Origin: Opisthorchis felineus
Lineage: Eukaryota; Platyhelminthes; Trematoda; Opisthorchiida; Opisthorchiidae
Assembly (NCBI GenBank): GCA_004794785.1
Contig: SJOL01005532.1
Location: 574,350 to 638,349, forward strand
Reading direction: 5' to 3'
DNA: 64,000 bases
Shown: positions 1 to 38,802 of the stretch, piece after piece
Layout of the letters: each line of letters starts with the position of its first letter
How positions within the stretch are numbered: the first letter of the stretch is position 1
Program-made: the position numbers and the translations under genes
The notes under the pieces: model-generated
Databases searched by the model: none
Told to the model about the DNA's origin: nothing
What the model saw: only the letters and a program-made list of their open reading frames with translations

Positions 1-1439
1 TTCCGTTCTTTCTACATAAATGGTCATTAACGTTTGGTATAAGCTTTGCATTCCTTTACTAGCTAGATCTCAGCTGCTCATCAATTTCCAAAGAGAAACA
101 TTTGTTTCTTACGAACAATGCACTTCGTATTGCAGCGGTAGCCTACGCGTCCCCCAAAAGTCCCTGGATAGACGGCTGCTGGCCAACGCGGGGAAGCTGG
201 CAATAGTCTCGAGCCAAGTAGCTACTTGCTCACTGGCCTCACTTCAGCCCTGGTTAGACCTGATATTTCTGAAATTTGCATCAACGGCCTAACCTATTTC
301 TTGAACGCTGGCTGATGTAAGCGGATAATCTCAAGCTCTAAAAAGAAACGATTTTAGATATATCTACCAAGTGACCCCAGTTTGCAGTAGATAACCTCTC
401 CAAATAGGAAATGGCCCTTGACCCCGCAATATGCTCTGTGTTTTGTTCGGTGCTGAAGCCCCACGTCGGTGAAAAACATCTCAAAGACGATTGTCTCCCA
501 TAGACGCCAAATGAAAAGGTTCCGGAAATGGTGGCTTTCTGGTCTTAAATCGGATGCATTTACATCCTAAAAAATGATTTCAGAAAATACGGCGTGTTCT
601 GCCCTGCAAAGATGTCTACCTCTGGGTCACCAGTCAGTTTAAACGAAGATACACGGGTTAGTAATAAAACCGCAGCCTCAAGAAGAATATCGGGGACATT
701 TTGTTGTCACTTCCACACAGCGCAAAAGGAGTCAAGCTCATTGGCGGTACTTTAGGCTCATGGGTGCGAGGCCAAACTTAAGCTGCCACAAGTATACCAT
801 AGAATTCGGCGTCGCGCAATGAGTAATAGAGGGAGATCACAGGTTTCAGTAGCACGCAATCTGAAGACTGTAAAATCATTCAGCCTCCGTATAGCTTTGG
901 CAGGTTAGAATACCAAGCGTGCCACCAAGCATCGGCGGTTTTCCTTGAAGGGAGCTGAACATTTTGGAAAAGATGACAAGTGCCAGAGGACGACCAAATG
1001 AAAAAAGAATGAATAATTTTATGGTGGAATGCAGGATGATGGATTCGTGTTGACCCATTGGTTGAGAGCCCAGAGATGTTTGCGGCTGGAAGTCTTTCAA
1101 GATGTGGTTATATACGGGTTTTCACGGAGGGCGTAATAATAAAGTTTATTTCCAGCTGGTGGCTGGCATACCATAGGCACGATCGCAATAGTGCAGTCAG
1201 AATAGACGCATGATTGTGTTGCGCAAAAACGGGACAGATAATAGACAGTATCCAACGCCGATGTGGTCATGCCTAAACTAGCACGATCAAAAATGCGGTG
1301 GAAATCGGAAGCAGAGGAGCCCAGTTATTAAAGGTTTTCCATTTTTGGGGGAAATATCATGCTTAAACGAGGTCAGACAGTTACAATTTGAAGATGACGG
1401 GCAATAACATAACCAAGGAAGGCAAAACTGAGGCATCCT
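1..1439. other. No gene recognised
   Basis: Only short ORFs on either strand (the longest is about 90 codons at 20-292) with no motif. No splice-consistent exon was found. Confidence 0.6.
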
Positions 1440-2920
1440 GCCCGGCATGTGATAAAAGAACTGCAAATTGCGGAAAACGAGAAACCAGAACAACCGATCT
1501 GGTGAAACAGCGGTGTTGCAATAATCCTACCGAGCAATTTGAACTGAAAACTGAAACTGTCGCTGAGGCAACGTGACCATAGACAGTTAGGTTTATGACC
1601 AGCGTCAAAAAAGCGTAAGTGCGGATGATGAATGGGGGATAGTCGCAATACGTGTATGTGGTTGTTTGAAAATCAGAATCATGGTGTACAGTGAAACTGT
1701 ATAGACTCAGTGGCATCGCATTCGGGGCGGAGTCGGGTGTAAAATTTCCCTGGGAGGGTGAGTCATTGCTAACGCAGATTAGAATGGAGTCGTGTCAGAG
1801 GCGACTTGGGCCAGGTAGAGAATTTGTTCGTAGTTGCGAGTAATAGAAAAAGTGGGCGAGAGGGCACAGTCAAGAGTACGAGGGGAATAGTTGCGGGTGT
1901 GCCATCAGACTGATTATAGCAGTGTCGTGCCGTCACTGCACTGGCATACTTGGGTTTATGGACAGCTTCATAATGGGCGCCGTGTTTGAGGTGATTGGGC
2001 TGGACTGCCCAGAAACTGAAGTATCTTAGTGCAGTGACGGTACGGCACTGCCATAACCAGTTGCCGCGCCCTGGACGCACAATGCATTTTCCTGCAAAAC
2101 CTTTGTGGGTGGAATAAAACTTTTTAGGCCAAAGTGTGGCATTTTGTTGCAAATGTGCTCAGACCAAAAATCACACTAATCTGCCTTCATTCACAGTCCG
2201 CAGTGTTTATTGACCTTGAAGATTCGCACACTTAAACAAATCACTGATGTAGGTAGGTAGGCATAATGCATGTACATGTACATTATACATAGACATTCTA
2301 CATTATGAAGTGGCAACCCTGAAAACGTCGTAACTTTCGAGAAATTGATTCCATTGTGCGAATAGCCAGCGTCTAACCAGTTTGATAACATGCCCGCAAC
2401 TGTTCACTTCCTACTCTGACTGCGCCCTCTCGCCCACCCGTTCCTTTAACTGCAACCACAACCAAACTCTTAATCCGGCCCCAGTAGCCTTTGGGAGGCG
2501 TTAATTCCACTAAATCTACACTTCTCGGTGACTTTAGTTGTGTACTCCTCACCAAGTCAGTCTTTTTCCTTGCAGTTTGCGTTCCGTTCTTGTGCGTTTG
2601 CATGAACTCCCTCTCCCAAGGAAATTTTACTCCCGACTTCGCTCCAGAAACAACACCAGTGAGTCTCTCCAGTTTCACTGCACACAACGATTCTGGGTTC
2701 CTTACTACCATTTATCCGTACTGCAAATTCCCCCACTTCACCGTCCCGCTTACGCTTTTTGTGACCCTGGCCATACGTGCAGAAGCCCGATGCCACGAAG
2801 CCTCATTGACGGTTTTAGGCTTTAGTTCAACTTGGCCGGCCAGATCGTGGTAGTTCTGCTGCCTCTCCAGATCCGTTGTTCCGGTTCCACATTTTCCGCG
2901 GTTTGAGGTTTTTTGTCACG
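1440..2920. repeat. Large inverted pair of a diverged ~0.5 kb repeat
   Basis: The reverse complement of about 1440-1905 aligns with about 2390-2920. Matching landmarks in order are CCCGCAACT, GCCCTCTCGCCCAC, GGGAAATTTTAC/AGGAAATTTTAC, CAGTTTCACTG, the block ending CTTACGCTTTTT, and CCAGATCGGTTGTTCTGG/CCAGATCCGTTGTTCCGG. Translations of the two arms are also similar, which explains why open frames appear on opposite strands there. The left arm lacks roughly 90 bases present in the right. Identity looks like 70-75% by eye. A weaker third copy may lie at about 4440-4580 on the + strand. The repeat family is unknown to me. Confidence 0.7.
1910..2060. repeat. Nested inverted repeat, 48-bp arms
   Basis: 1910-1957 and 2013-2060 are reverse complements at roughly 80% or better, sharing the core CCGTCACTGCACT, with a 55-base loop. 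The structure sits exactly in the spacer between the two arms of the larger inverted pair. Confidence 0.8.
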
Positions 2921-3948
2921 TACTAGGCAAGGAGCCTCTTGGTATGCCCTCCCTCTTATTGATTTTGCCCGCCACTTTCATATACGAACGATCTAATCTG
3001 GTCTCATCTGATATTTTCCCCATAAGAATGAAAGAAAGAGCCCTTGTAATTTTGGTTCCCTACCCATGCCGGCTCACGCGTGACCAAGTCTACATCGGAT
3101 AATGCCCACGGTTTATGTCACCGTCTCTTTTTCACGAAATTCCCGTTACCCACAAACCCCACCAGTCATGCACTTATTCCGACTGTAACATTATGATCAT
3201 GCTTGAAATTATGCCACCCACCAGTTGCGAGTAAACATTATTATTATCATCAGTATTATTATTCTGTAGGCAGCGGGATTTTGTCCAGGGAGATCCATAC
3301 AGGGGAAACAAAGCCAATGTTGGATCACGAGCAGCCTCAGTTCTATTAGGGATCCTCTTAGATGAAGACCACAGACCAGGTGGAGTGGATACCGACCACA
3401 CAGGGTGCTCGAAGCCTGGAAAGGGGAGTGAATTGGATAAGATCAGTAAGGTCTAGCGAGTCTGAGGGGGTATAGGATAGGATGGTGTCCAACAGTTAAC
3501 AGACAATAACTTGAAGTTTGTTACAGCTAGGATGGTGACCAAATGAGAGAGAATAGGGGTGGATTAATGCCTAATAGCCTGGCAATCAAAGACTGGCGCT
3601 GCAGCCTAGCAACCAAGGTTTGGCTAAGCATGCCAATAATGCCAATATAGTACGGGAGGCGTAGGAAAGGGCCAGTATAAGTGTGCAGAGAGATGGTGCG
3701 ATAAGGGACATCAAACGATGAGGACTGATGTTGATGGATCTTCCAGAATGATGGACCAGTTTATTTGGAAGTTGCTAGTTAAGTTATACAGTACCATTGT
3801 TTTGGAGGGAAGGTGAACGCAAGTGAAAGTATCACCAGCCCCCAGGGCTCTGATAACAGCTTCAATCAGCAAGTGAACCACGGCGAAATAGCCCATAGGT
3901 GCTGGCTTTGAATGCTAGTTTTGAAGGAATAGGAATTTCATTATATCA

Positions 3949-3976
3949 TTTGTTTATTTATTTATTTATTTACTTA
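3949..3976. repeat. (TTTA)n microsatellite
   Basis: About six units of a TTTA tetranucleotide, the last one imperfect. Confidence 0.9.
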
Positions 3977-6900
3977 TTGTATGTCACCACCCTTGGAAGC
4001 AGTAGAGAGGAGTGTGTTGTTTGGTTGACGAAATTAGCTTTGGTGCGGTTCAACTACAACTAAGACGAAGGATACTACGGCTTTGCACGTTGATGTGAGC
4101 CATTTGTGTCGCAATGTGGCCAGGCCGGTTTGCATAGACCGCATACAGCCGTTCCCTACTATCTCCACCTGAAAATCGATCATGTTTTTTGAAATCGCTA
4201 GTTTTGCCCTACTACGGTGGTTAGAAATTGTATCCACTCTTACCTTCTGCTATTTCCAACCGCAGTCTACTTGCAGCAAAGAAACTTCCTGCTCTCTCGA
4301 TGGACCGATGAATATCCTCGGTCCATGCTGGTCTCAGTTTATCACGATTTCCCATGCAAACTTAACTATTCTGACCACTCCAAATGATCCACCCAAGATA
4401 TTCAAGTACAGGGCTGTCTACGGACCAAAGCACGACGTCGCAAACAGGGAACCGCGACTGCCACACCCAGTCTGATGGCTTGCCCGTAGTGCGCTATACC
4501 TCCGCTATTTCCCCGCCGAGCGTGTTACTTCTGCCCAGATCATCTCACCTCGCAGAATTCGTACCAAAATCTCCCAAGTATTAACCAGCTCAATACACTG
4601 TCTGCTAGCACTGCCCATAAACCAACTAATTTCTCCCATGGCACTGTCAAGAAGTCAGTATATCGGTGAAGATGAAAACCTGCCGTGCAGCCAATACAGT
4701 GTATGCTGACCACCGTAAAAAGATCCACCGGCCGTACTTGCTGCGACGAATACCCTAGCTTTGTTCCTCTGGAAGCCTGCTGCAGCCACAGGAAAAAATT
4801 TCCTACGTAGGTCGCGAATGGCTGCTTTATTTTGGGCCTGAGAGGATAAGACGGCGTAACCATTGTTCATGTACTCTTTCAAAAAGTTTCGAGATCCAGG
4901 AAAGGAGAAAACACATACGGAAATAAACTTTCTCACCAGATTGCCACCGTCTTCGTGAAAACAGTATGCTGAGCCTTAGTAGCCATTAAAAATGTGAATT
5001 CCGCACCCAAGGTAGACCTGGAGTAAGCTTTAACAATTTTTTGGAGAACTGCAACTCACCGGGGAGATTTTAGGGTTTCGAATAGATACCATCAAATGCT
5101 TAAATTATATGTAAGTTTCCTTGGTTCAAACTATGGTTTCAGAGAAATTTTGAGGTTGTCTAAGTATCGGTGCCGGTTGCTATCAGCGGCGAGTGTGCTG
5201 GCAATTTAGCGCGTAAAATAAGGCCTATTGCCGTTTCTGAGGAATTTCAGCTGTACGCCCCAAACGAAAGGGCCTACTGGACCTCTGACTCATCAAGTTA
5301 TAATGCAAAAAATTGTTTGAAGGGGATTTGCGCGACATTATAATACATCCACCAAAGCGTCCCCGTGGCCATAGATGTGTCTGACGACGCTTGTAAGCCA
5401 CGATATAAAGCTCGAACCAAGCATCCCAAAGGGTAAGTGCTTATCCATAGACGACGCTTCTGAATAAGTGAGGGGAATGTGATCGGCAAGTATTGTGATT
5501 AGTCTCTCAAAAAGGGGCCGAAGGTGCTTATCAAAAAAGTTAATGGTGAGCAGTTCCCGATAAACGTGCTGTATCCTTTTCAGGAGTACCGAAAAGTCTA
5601 ACAGACGCCGAAAGATGCCAGGCAGTTGTGGGATGAAGTTATCACTCCCCTTAGGCCCACATCCGAAGCATCATGGTTGATGCCAACATCGGATACCGAC
5701 GATGGTGCAAAATAACTTGAACATCTTCAGCTTCAGTGAAGCTAACTAGGGCAGGTACAGCTGCTGTTGTCTTTCGGGTTGCGGTGGAAGAGGCCCACCG
5801 GCGGACCTATAGCATGCACGCTAAGGGGTATCAACCGATGGTTGTAGTTAACAGGGGCAAACAGCTACGGAGCTGAATGGAGATAATGGATGCCGGAGCC
5901 CTACGAGTAACTGCAAGTTGATCATGCGCGGAATTTGGGCAGAGATGTCAGCCGCGTTAAGGGAAATCTATTGAAAGAGGGTGTGGTGTGACAGAGCTTC
6001 CAGTCAACGGAAAAATAGCCTGAGGCTTTAACTGGACGTCAGTTTGTTTCAAAAGGAGTAATCGTAGGTGATTTGTCGGATCCTGTTAAATCACTCGTAA
6101 CTATTGTGTACGGTTTACTTTTAACGGCATCTCTACAGCGGCTCGCCCCGTGGAAACAATCAGGCAGATGTGCTTGGAAACCTAGGGCTGGGTAATTGAG
6201 GTCGGCTATCAGTATCAAAAAAGAGACTTTTGACGTACTTGAAAACTCCCTCACGCTTGTGGCGAAATTTTCGATCTGCTCTATCCTGGAACTTGTATGC
6301 GTCTAGCCGCATCCTGCATTTACATTTTTCACGAAGATTCTCACGTAAATTTTGAGACATTCGAATTTAGAAGGAACTTAAGCATCCCACGCTCCATCTT
6401 GCAGACAGCAACTATTTGGCACTAGGCTTGATGCCTGCCTTCGTGGTCAAAGCGTAGGCGCAAAGATGCTGGAGGATTAAATACCATATTTTTGAATGAC
6501 TGTGTTGTGCAGGTCATCACGCCATTTGTTCAATGTGGCTGGGTAGTTGTAATTAAAAGATAAAAGGCCTTGTGATAGGGTAACTTGGGTATAGAAGGGT
6601 GAAAGATACGACGTGAAGAAACCAAGTGTGGAAACTCAGGTAGAGCGTGGCCCCAGAGGCCGATCAGAAGGTAATTTTGGGCCACATATATGTCAGGATC
6701 GTCTGTCGGAACAACTGCAAGCGGATCTAGGATTAGTCTGGTCGAATGAACTAAGTGACCTTGTAAGTCTCCTCCATTTATCTTCGGCCAAAACAAGCAA
6801 TAAAAACTGCTTCGGATTTTAGCCCTGTTTGGAGAGGGAAAGCTCGTGTAAGACGATATTCTCCATAATCAGTGGGTCTGCACTAAGTCGTGTACTGCCT

Positions 6901-8162
6901 TCCTTTAGAGCTTCTGGCAGCATAAGGTTCATTTTGACAGAGTCTTCTTTCAAAGTCTTCCCAGGAAGGCGGGTAAAAGAAGAAATATAACATTCACACT
7001 AGAGAGATTTAGTGGACTCCAAACGGTCTGTTGGGCAGTCCCGGGATGGTTTATGTATACGGTCTGATAAAGATGCAAATACAACGCGCAACTACACCTT
7101 ACGGCTTCTTTCTCCATTAAGACCTTTCTAGTGAGCATCCAAACCCCTTCACCCATGGCATGGACAAAAACGTATCGCTCCAGGCAGGCAAAAGTTGTCG
7201 GGATGTTGTCGTATTGGAGTTTAAAACTTTTTCATTGGTTTTCAGACTAAAGATATGACGTGTCCGAACCATTTAGTATTTTATCCAACTACTGTAGAAA
7301 CGTCTCCATTTTGCGGCAGTTGTTTCGTTGTACTCAACACACCAACACAACAGGGATCAGAAATCATATTTAATCTGCCCGAATCTATAGGATTCCTACT
7401 CAACGCACGTAAGCGCACTGCTGGAGGAGGCCCAGAGAGATAGAAAATTCGACCGTTCTACAGTCTCGGGGGGATAATGTGGTATGGGCCAATAGGGAAA
7501 CCGTTCAAATTAAACATGTGGATGTATTTATTTTGTGCAGAAGTTAGCCCAGACCCTCTACCTTTCACTTAGACGTGGTTCTGAGGTATAACTTCAGGTG
7601 CTGAAATAACCCCCAAATTACACAGCTCAGGGATTATTTGGGCGGGGAAGGGTCTGTTTGCCGAGCTTTCCTATACCACCAGGTCCCACTCCAAGTTCAT
7701 GCAGCGGAATCCTTTGGTGCTCCCGATAGTAAGTTGTGTACACTAGTTGCCAAATTCATAATCAGCCACCCAATCCAATCTTTTCGGTGGGCTGCATGTT
7801 TCCATCTCAAGGTGTTCGTGGGAGCTACGGTGGGAGAAGTGAGTGCACGATCGGTGCGGAAATCAGCACATGCCTTCCCATACTGGGTGCAATCTGGCTT
7901 CGACCTGCTCCTACTGCCTCTGACGCCTGTCTTTTTGACTTTGTTCTTGGTTGGAGTGTGATACATGTTAGCCAAATAAGATGTCGCCGGGTCAGATTGC
8001 TGACACTTTTAAACTCCTGCTATCCATCAGCTCTTCAGACTTGAGAACGTTGGCCCAACCCCAGCAGTTTAGAATAGCGGTCACCTCACTCAGTAGTTCG
8101 AATGCGCGGTGCTGTCTTACATGGACATGAAATTTGGCCGGTGACACAAAGTACGGAAGTAT

Positions 8163-8191
8163 GATATATGTATATATATGATATATATATA
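8163..8191. repeat. Imperfect (AT)n microsatellite
   Basis: An alternating AT tract with two G interruptions, lying upstream of the first CFAP91 exon. Confidence 0.9.
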
Positions 8192-8709
8192 AACCGCTCG
8201 CTTTCCACAAACATATTCATGACTGGACACCCGGCACCAAGGCTATCAGTGATCAGGAGGGTGTGGAGCTTGTATCCACGGGCCACACAATTGATTTGAA
8301 AAGGGTCACCCAAATCGGTTCGTCGCGTGTACTTTGTCCACATTTACGACACCTGAGAAGCGTAGGAACAGCGCAACCTGCAGCTACCTTGCGAAGCACA
8401 TGTGGCTGTAGTGACCTTCCCCCAACTGCAACGCTAGAATCCGTCCGGACTCGGGAGGCTTTGCCAGTAGTGAAAGCGCATCACCTGCCGTGATAAGACC
8501 CAAATGTCCGTTAGTTACTAAACAGAGCGGGTGCACAACTCTGGAGGCAGCCTCTGATGTCCTGAGTGGTAAGGACCTTGCCGAGTTCAGTGGCCACAAA
8601 TTTCCCCACTTCACATGACGGCGTTTCAAATTTTGGCAGGGTTTGCAGGTAGCTATCGGTTTACAGCGGGTTGGTAGTACAAAAACTTGGTAATTTCGTC
8701 ATTATGTTC

Positions 8710-8871
8710 AATATTTATTCTTTGACCTGGGCCAACGACGAACTATTTTAAAGAGCACAATTCTTAGTGGGTCTGTTTTTCGTTGTGTACTCAATTCAGA
8801 GTAAGTATATTTGTTTCTTTGTCACACACTCCTCCTAAAGTAGCTTTTTGGGTACCTGGGCCACTACACCA
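8710..8871 (+). repeat. Left arm of inverted repeat bracketing CFAP91 exons 1-3
   Basis: This segment is the reverse complement of 10361-10537 at roughly 80-85% by eye. Shared stretches include ACGACGAACTATTTTAAAGAGCACAATTCTTAGTG, TGTGTACTCAATTCAGAGTAA and CTAAAGTAGCTTTTT. It lies 510 bp upstream of the CFAP91 start codon. Confidence 0.85.
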
Positions 8872-9380
8872 GCGATAACATAATGTGTAGCGGATATTCA
8901 AGAAGGAACCCGAGGTAACAGAGTGTAGGAATGTGTATGTAAGTGACGAACGAATGTGGTTAAGTGAGTAAACGGAACGTCGAAACAACTAGGACTAGGT
9001 GGAGTTCATTTCGGTAAAACAAATAAGTCAAGTATGAACAAAAATAAATTAGGCTGCGAGGTTGAAAAGCCAGTGCGTAGGGATTCAGTCACACTATCTG
9101 CTTCAGCACTAAACGGCTGGAATGGTCTTCGGAAAACAGCAATCTATTCACCCTCGTTTAAATCTTTCAAGATTTCTGGGATACTTGAAGGCAATATGCG
9201 GAAACTTGAGACAGGCGATTTCCCAAACGCTTGGTATTTCTTGTGGTATCTCGTAACTGAAATATGAGGTGAAAAAGCTGATAAGAAATTGCTCATCTGT
9301 CCCGTTTTTGAGTAACCTTTTGTTTTAATTCACTAACCACGTTGACAACAAGAGTTCATAACTTCTTGCGGTTTGAAATA

Positions 9381-36181
<26,801 letters not shown>

Positions 36182-36419
36182 ACCATATCTTATGCATAGC
36201 ATAAACACTACTCCTCATTTACGCGTCATATTCTGTCCGGAGTAAAGAAGAACCAGTCCTGAGATATCCATTCCTTCTTGTCAACCATCGAAGTATTCTA
36301 CTTACCTCTCTACCTAATTTGCTCACATGTCCATCCAAAAGGATCTAGAAAGACCGAGGTAGCATAAACTAACTAAACAATATTCCGAAATATTTAGATA
36401 CAGACTGCGAATAATCAAG

Positions 36420-36859
36420 GCACTCACACTCCCTACTAACTGGACAGTTCGGTTATATTAATTATTTTATGAAGTAAACGAGATAGGCTATTTGCAATTT
36501 AAACTAATGATAATGAGAAACTCGCTTTGGATTTTTTTCAACTGAATGTGCTGTACAAGAACCTGACGTATGCATTGTTTGCTACCTATTTGATGAACCC
36601 AAGAAGTGCAACACCGGTCGAAGGCTGTTGAAGTGTTTCCACCTTATGAGTAGTGTGTTCCGTCTAGTCCATGCACTGTGATATCTCGAGCATCGTCCGA
36701 AATGAAACATGAGGCCGCCCTTGTACAGCACATTCAGTTGAAAAAAATCCAAAGCGAGTCTCTCATTATCATTAGTTTAAATTGCAAATAGCCTGTCTCG
36801 TTTACTTCATAAAATAATGAATATAACCGAACTGTCCAGTTAGTAGGGAGTGTGAGTGC
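36420..36859. repeat. Foldback element, 140-bp arms, 160-bp spacer
   Basis: 36420-36559 is the reverse complement of 36720-36859 with only three mismatches in 140 bases. The spacer (36560-36719) has no recognisable coding content. The structure begins 239 bases after the CFAP91 stop codon, so it could lie in the 3' UTR. No convincing target-site duplication was found; only TAGAT recurs near both ends. It may be a foldback or miniature inverted-repeat element, or a local inverted duplication. Confidence 0.9.
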
Positions 36860-38607
36860 TAGATGATTCTGGTTATGGTTGCTGTATCAGACTCTATGCA
36901 TGTAGCAAGTGGGTCTGGTTGTTTTTGGATGGGCTTCTTACTTCTCTACCAAATTTTTGAATCCTCTCGCGGTAGATGTGCACAAACTTGCACAATTATA
37001 CGTGCAACCAACACCCCTCGTAGTTTGATTCACTACCACAGCACATCAAGAACGTTTAAGCAGACTAGCTACACCCCTTTTGTTTCACTGTAGAGACGCC
37101 GAGTTGTTGATGTCAACATCAATTAAGACCTCTCTACGCTCCGAATAACGTATTCAGGCACGAAGAAGAATCGTAGTGCACTAGCTGCTGTAGGGGTACC
37201 TGCTGTTTTAGCAATTAGTAAATAATCCAATTATGGCCCATATTCAGAGAACCCACAAGGACGGCGTGAGCTCACACGCATTCCTCATGACCCTATAAGC
37301 ATGAGTGTGTAACGAGTGAGAAATCTGCATTTGAATCACCAAGCTGTTTGCATCACTTCGGACGCTCAGTCAAATTCCTCTAAATGGCCCCTAACGTGCA
37401 CTACTGGACTCTTTTGATTATCTTTAGAGCTCCAGAGAAAGTAAACTGGAACCACATATGGCATAAGCCATCGATGTCCACTCGCTGCCGGAGATAAACC
37501 CTTTATCGAACCGGCAACCAAACGTCTTGTTTTCAAAAGAGAGGAACACGATGACGTTGAATCAATATGATGACCAAATTTCAACTTCCTCAAAAAATGC
37601 GTAAAGAAATTTTGAGAGCGCAAACTAATAACTGGGGTTTTTGAGTGATCGCAAGGGGTGGGTTTACTTTTACCCCACTCCACCGAGGAAACATTCCTTG
37701 AAAGGATAGTACTGTATCCACAGGAGAACACCTTGATTCGTATTCCCTTATTAACTCGGTCATTGTTGCGTTCCTGATTGATTTATTATCAGACAACACA
37801 GCACACTTATATGGGCATAAACCCATCGAGAACCATATTAGACATTAAAAACGAACGTATCCAACTAAAATAAGCAACTATGGATAGGCTGAAAGTATGG
37901 ACCATGGATGTATGGTATACCCTAAGTAAGTTTCCTGTTCAAAATTTGAGAACGGGCTTGAAAACTCACTGTGTTACACTGATAGGCAGCCAAGTGTATT
38001 GCATACGCCTTATGTTGCTGAATTTGGAGCATCTTTGCTGCGGCCACAAATCCTGAAACTTCTCCCAAGTGAGCAAACAAATTTTTCCATCGGTTTGCAG
38101 ATGAAGAGGATGCTGATAGTTCAGGTCGTGATGAGCACCATTGGTTTGTCTGCGACCAAGTTGCTCTGCTCAGTGGACAAACTAGCGGCCATTTTCCATC
38201 CGGTTTAACGCATCCCATGAGTTTCCTGACAGTGAAGTTTTGAAAGGCTGGTAGGTCGGTGCACGTATCTAGGAAATTTGCTATGTTCTGTTTCGAGGCA
38301 TCTGGAAAACCACTCATCACGCAAAGTACGTTCACGCATGCGTTCGGAGCACACTGGTGGAGAATTGGCAACACGCGGGCCCCGCATGATATAGGTCAGG
38401 GGTCAATCTGTTGGCACCAACGAGAATATGCACTGTTGATGACTTAAAGGAGAGGAGCAGCAGTAAAGCAGGTGGTATGTAATCGTCAAATTATTCGCAA
38501 TAGAACAAAAAGAGGATTTTCTAAACCAGTTAGATATAAAAGCCTTTTTTTGAAAATCTTGCGACTATTCTAAAGTTATTCACTTCGGGCTACTTCTCTC
38601 TTCTCAG
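36860..38607. other. No gene recognised
   Basis: Overlapping - strand ORFs at 37366-37826 and 37922-38374 (150 codons) show no motif I recognise and could be remnants of an older element. A candidate + strand exon at 38401-38485 does not fit the phase of the exon at 38608. Confidence 0.5.
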
Positions 38608-38802
38608 CAACGTGTAAATAGTCGTTCTCGGAATCAACCATCTACGGTGCTGATGAACTCGTTTACCGGACTAAGTGAATTTATACAGGTTGCTCTAATG
38701 GTGTCGACAGTTCTTTCCACACTCAGCATTGTCGCTCCATACACAGAAGCTAGTCACGGACGAAAACTTGTGATCGAAGAGCAGCTAGCTGATTACGAGA
38801 AG
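38608..38802 (+). CDS. Unrecognised gene, candidate exon a
   Basis: Sixty-five open codons lie between a TTCTCTCTTCTCAG acceptor and a GTAGGG donor, both in phase 0. The first ATG is codon 16 (38653). The frame includes HGRKLVIEEQLADYEK. Confidence 0.45.

Larger units (their letters stand above)
2921..8709. other. No gene recognised; some repeat-like sequence
   Basis: A possible third copy of the 1.4-2.9 kb repeat lies at about 4440-4580. Overlapping ORFs on both strands at 4540-4936, 7638-8044 and 8086-8629 look like decayed repeat sequence, but I cannot name a family. A (TTTA)n and an (AT)n run are annotated separately. Confidence 0.5.

Noticed and set aside
2491..2853. 120-codon + strand ORF similar in translation to a - strand ORF at 1381-1716
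   Set aside because: The similarity is explained by the inverted repeat. The frames are not conserved as protein and are broken differently in the two arms.
37922..38374. 150-codon - strand ORF
   Set aside because: It has no motif, no splice partner and a competing ORF on the other strand. A decayed repeat is as likely as a gene.
38401..38485. Possible exon before the unrecognised gene (open frame SGVNLLAPTRICTVDDLK, GTATGT donor)
   Set aside because: It would end in phase 1, but the exon at 38608 is open only in phase 0.
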